7,450 nt of DNA, taken from the NCBI GenBank assembly GCA_900553345.1, contig USDE01000064.1, positions 1-7,450 on the forward strand, read 5' to 3'. Source of the DNA: an uncultured Collinsella sp. (lineage in GTDB: Bacteria > Actinomycetota > Coriobacteriia > Coriobacteriales > Coriobacteriaceae). Position 1 is the stretch's first letter; every line of letters begins with the position of its first letter. Below the pieces are notes generated by a model that saw nothing but the letters and a program-made list of their open reading frames with translations, had not been told where the DNA came from and ran no database searches. Of this stretch, positions 7,253 to 7,450 are shown one piece after another. The translations under genes were made by a program, and so were the position numbers.

Positions 7253-7328
7253 TGGTGGAGGTTAGGGGGATCGAACCCCTGACCTCAGGCTTGCAAAGCC
7301 CGCGCTCTCCCAGCTGAGCTAAACCCCC
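7253..7328 (-). tRNA. tRNA-Ala (TGC anticodon)
   Basis: 76 bases with encoded CCA. Acceptor arms GGGGGTT and AACCTCC pair with one G-T, D-arm GCTC/GAGC, anticodon loop T-T-T-G-C-A-A, T-loop T-T-C-G-A-T-C. The anticodon TGC, presumably modified at the first base, reads GCA and other alanine codons. It is transcribed before the adjacent tRNA-Ile; its own 5' end is 11 bases after a large hairpin. Confidence 0.97.
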
Positions 7329-7339
7329 ACGGAGAAAGT

Positions 7340-7384
7340 AATAAACACCCCAGCGGCGACTCGGCTCTCGCTGGGGTGTTTATT
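7340..7384 (-). terminator. Perfect 16-bp hairpin between tRNA-Ile and tRNA-Ala (terminator or processing signal)
   Basis: AATAAACACCCCAGCG (7340-7355) is the exact complement of CGCTGGGGTGTTTATT (7369-7384), with a 13-base loop. On the minus strand the stem ends in TTTATT and is followed by ACTTTC, so it resembles a terminator of the tRNA-Ile at 7396. However, tRNA-Ala starts only 11 bases later with no clear promoter of its own, so read-through or RNA processing is equally possible. Confidence 0.65.
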
Positions 7385-7395
7385 GCGAAAGAAAG

Positions 7396-7450
7396 TGGTG
7401 GACCTGACAAGATTCGAACTTGTGACCTCCCGGTTATCAGCCGGACGCTC
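7396..7450 (-). tRNA. tRNA-Ile (GAT), partial, cut by the window end
   Basis: The 3' 55 bases of a second tRNA-Ile(GAT), including the anticodon loop, variable region, T-arm, acceptor strand and CCA. It is identical to the corresponding part of the tRNA-Ile at 7172-7248. The 5' end lies beyond the window. Confidence 0.95.

Noticed and set aside
7172..7450. Repeated 55-base blocks as a CRISPR-like array
   Set aside because: The repeated blocks are tRNA-Ile genes, and the sequence between them is another tRNA and a hairpin.

Overview
The window looks like chromosomal DNA of a high-GC actinobacterium of the class Coriobacteriia, most likely Collinsella. This is inferred from the codon bias, the TypA and DUF151 sequences and the Actinobacteria-type IS110 transposase; no marker here proves the genus.

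Left part (1-2050, + strand): a seven-helix TRIC/UPF0126-type membrane channel gene (TTG start), then a gene for an exported protein with a bactofilin-like repeat region followed by about five membrane helices. Each has its own leader or terminator-like hairpin.

Middle (about 2051-3589): an apparently complete IS110-family insertion sequence. It has one transposase gene (GTG start, 385 aa) preceded by about 270 bases of non-coding, strongly structured DNA. This leader folds by eye into four consecutive hairpins. Two of them carry internal-loop segments that match, in the order and polarity known for IS110 bridge RNAs, the left flank, right flank, right end and left end of this same copy. I read it as the element's bridge (seek) RNA. 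The element sits in a short gap between convergent host genes, just before a bidirectional terminator.

Right part (3600-7036, - strand): reading leftwards along transcription, a DUF151 bifunctional-nuclease gene, a small two-helix membrane protein gene, an acidic protein of unknown function and typA/bipA, the ribosome-associated GTPase, which ends in the strong terminator at 3603-3640. The first three are tightly spaced and probably co-transcribed; a 117-base gap with a hairpin separates them from typA.

Far right (7128-7450, - strand): a tRNA cluster read as tRNA-Ile(GAT) (cut by the window edge), a perfect 16-bp hairpin, tRNA-Ala(TGC), tRNA-Ile(GAT) and a rho-independent terminator.

The most interesting item is the IS110 element with an internally consistent set of candidate guide sequences. 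The rest is ordinary housekeeping DNA with some notable intergenic hairpins.
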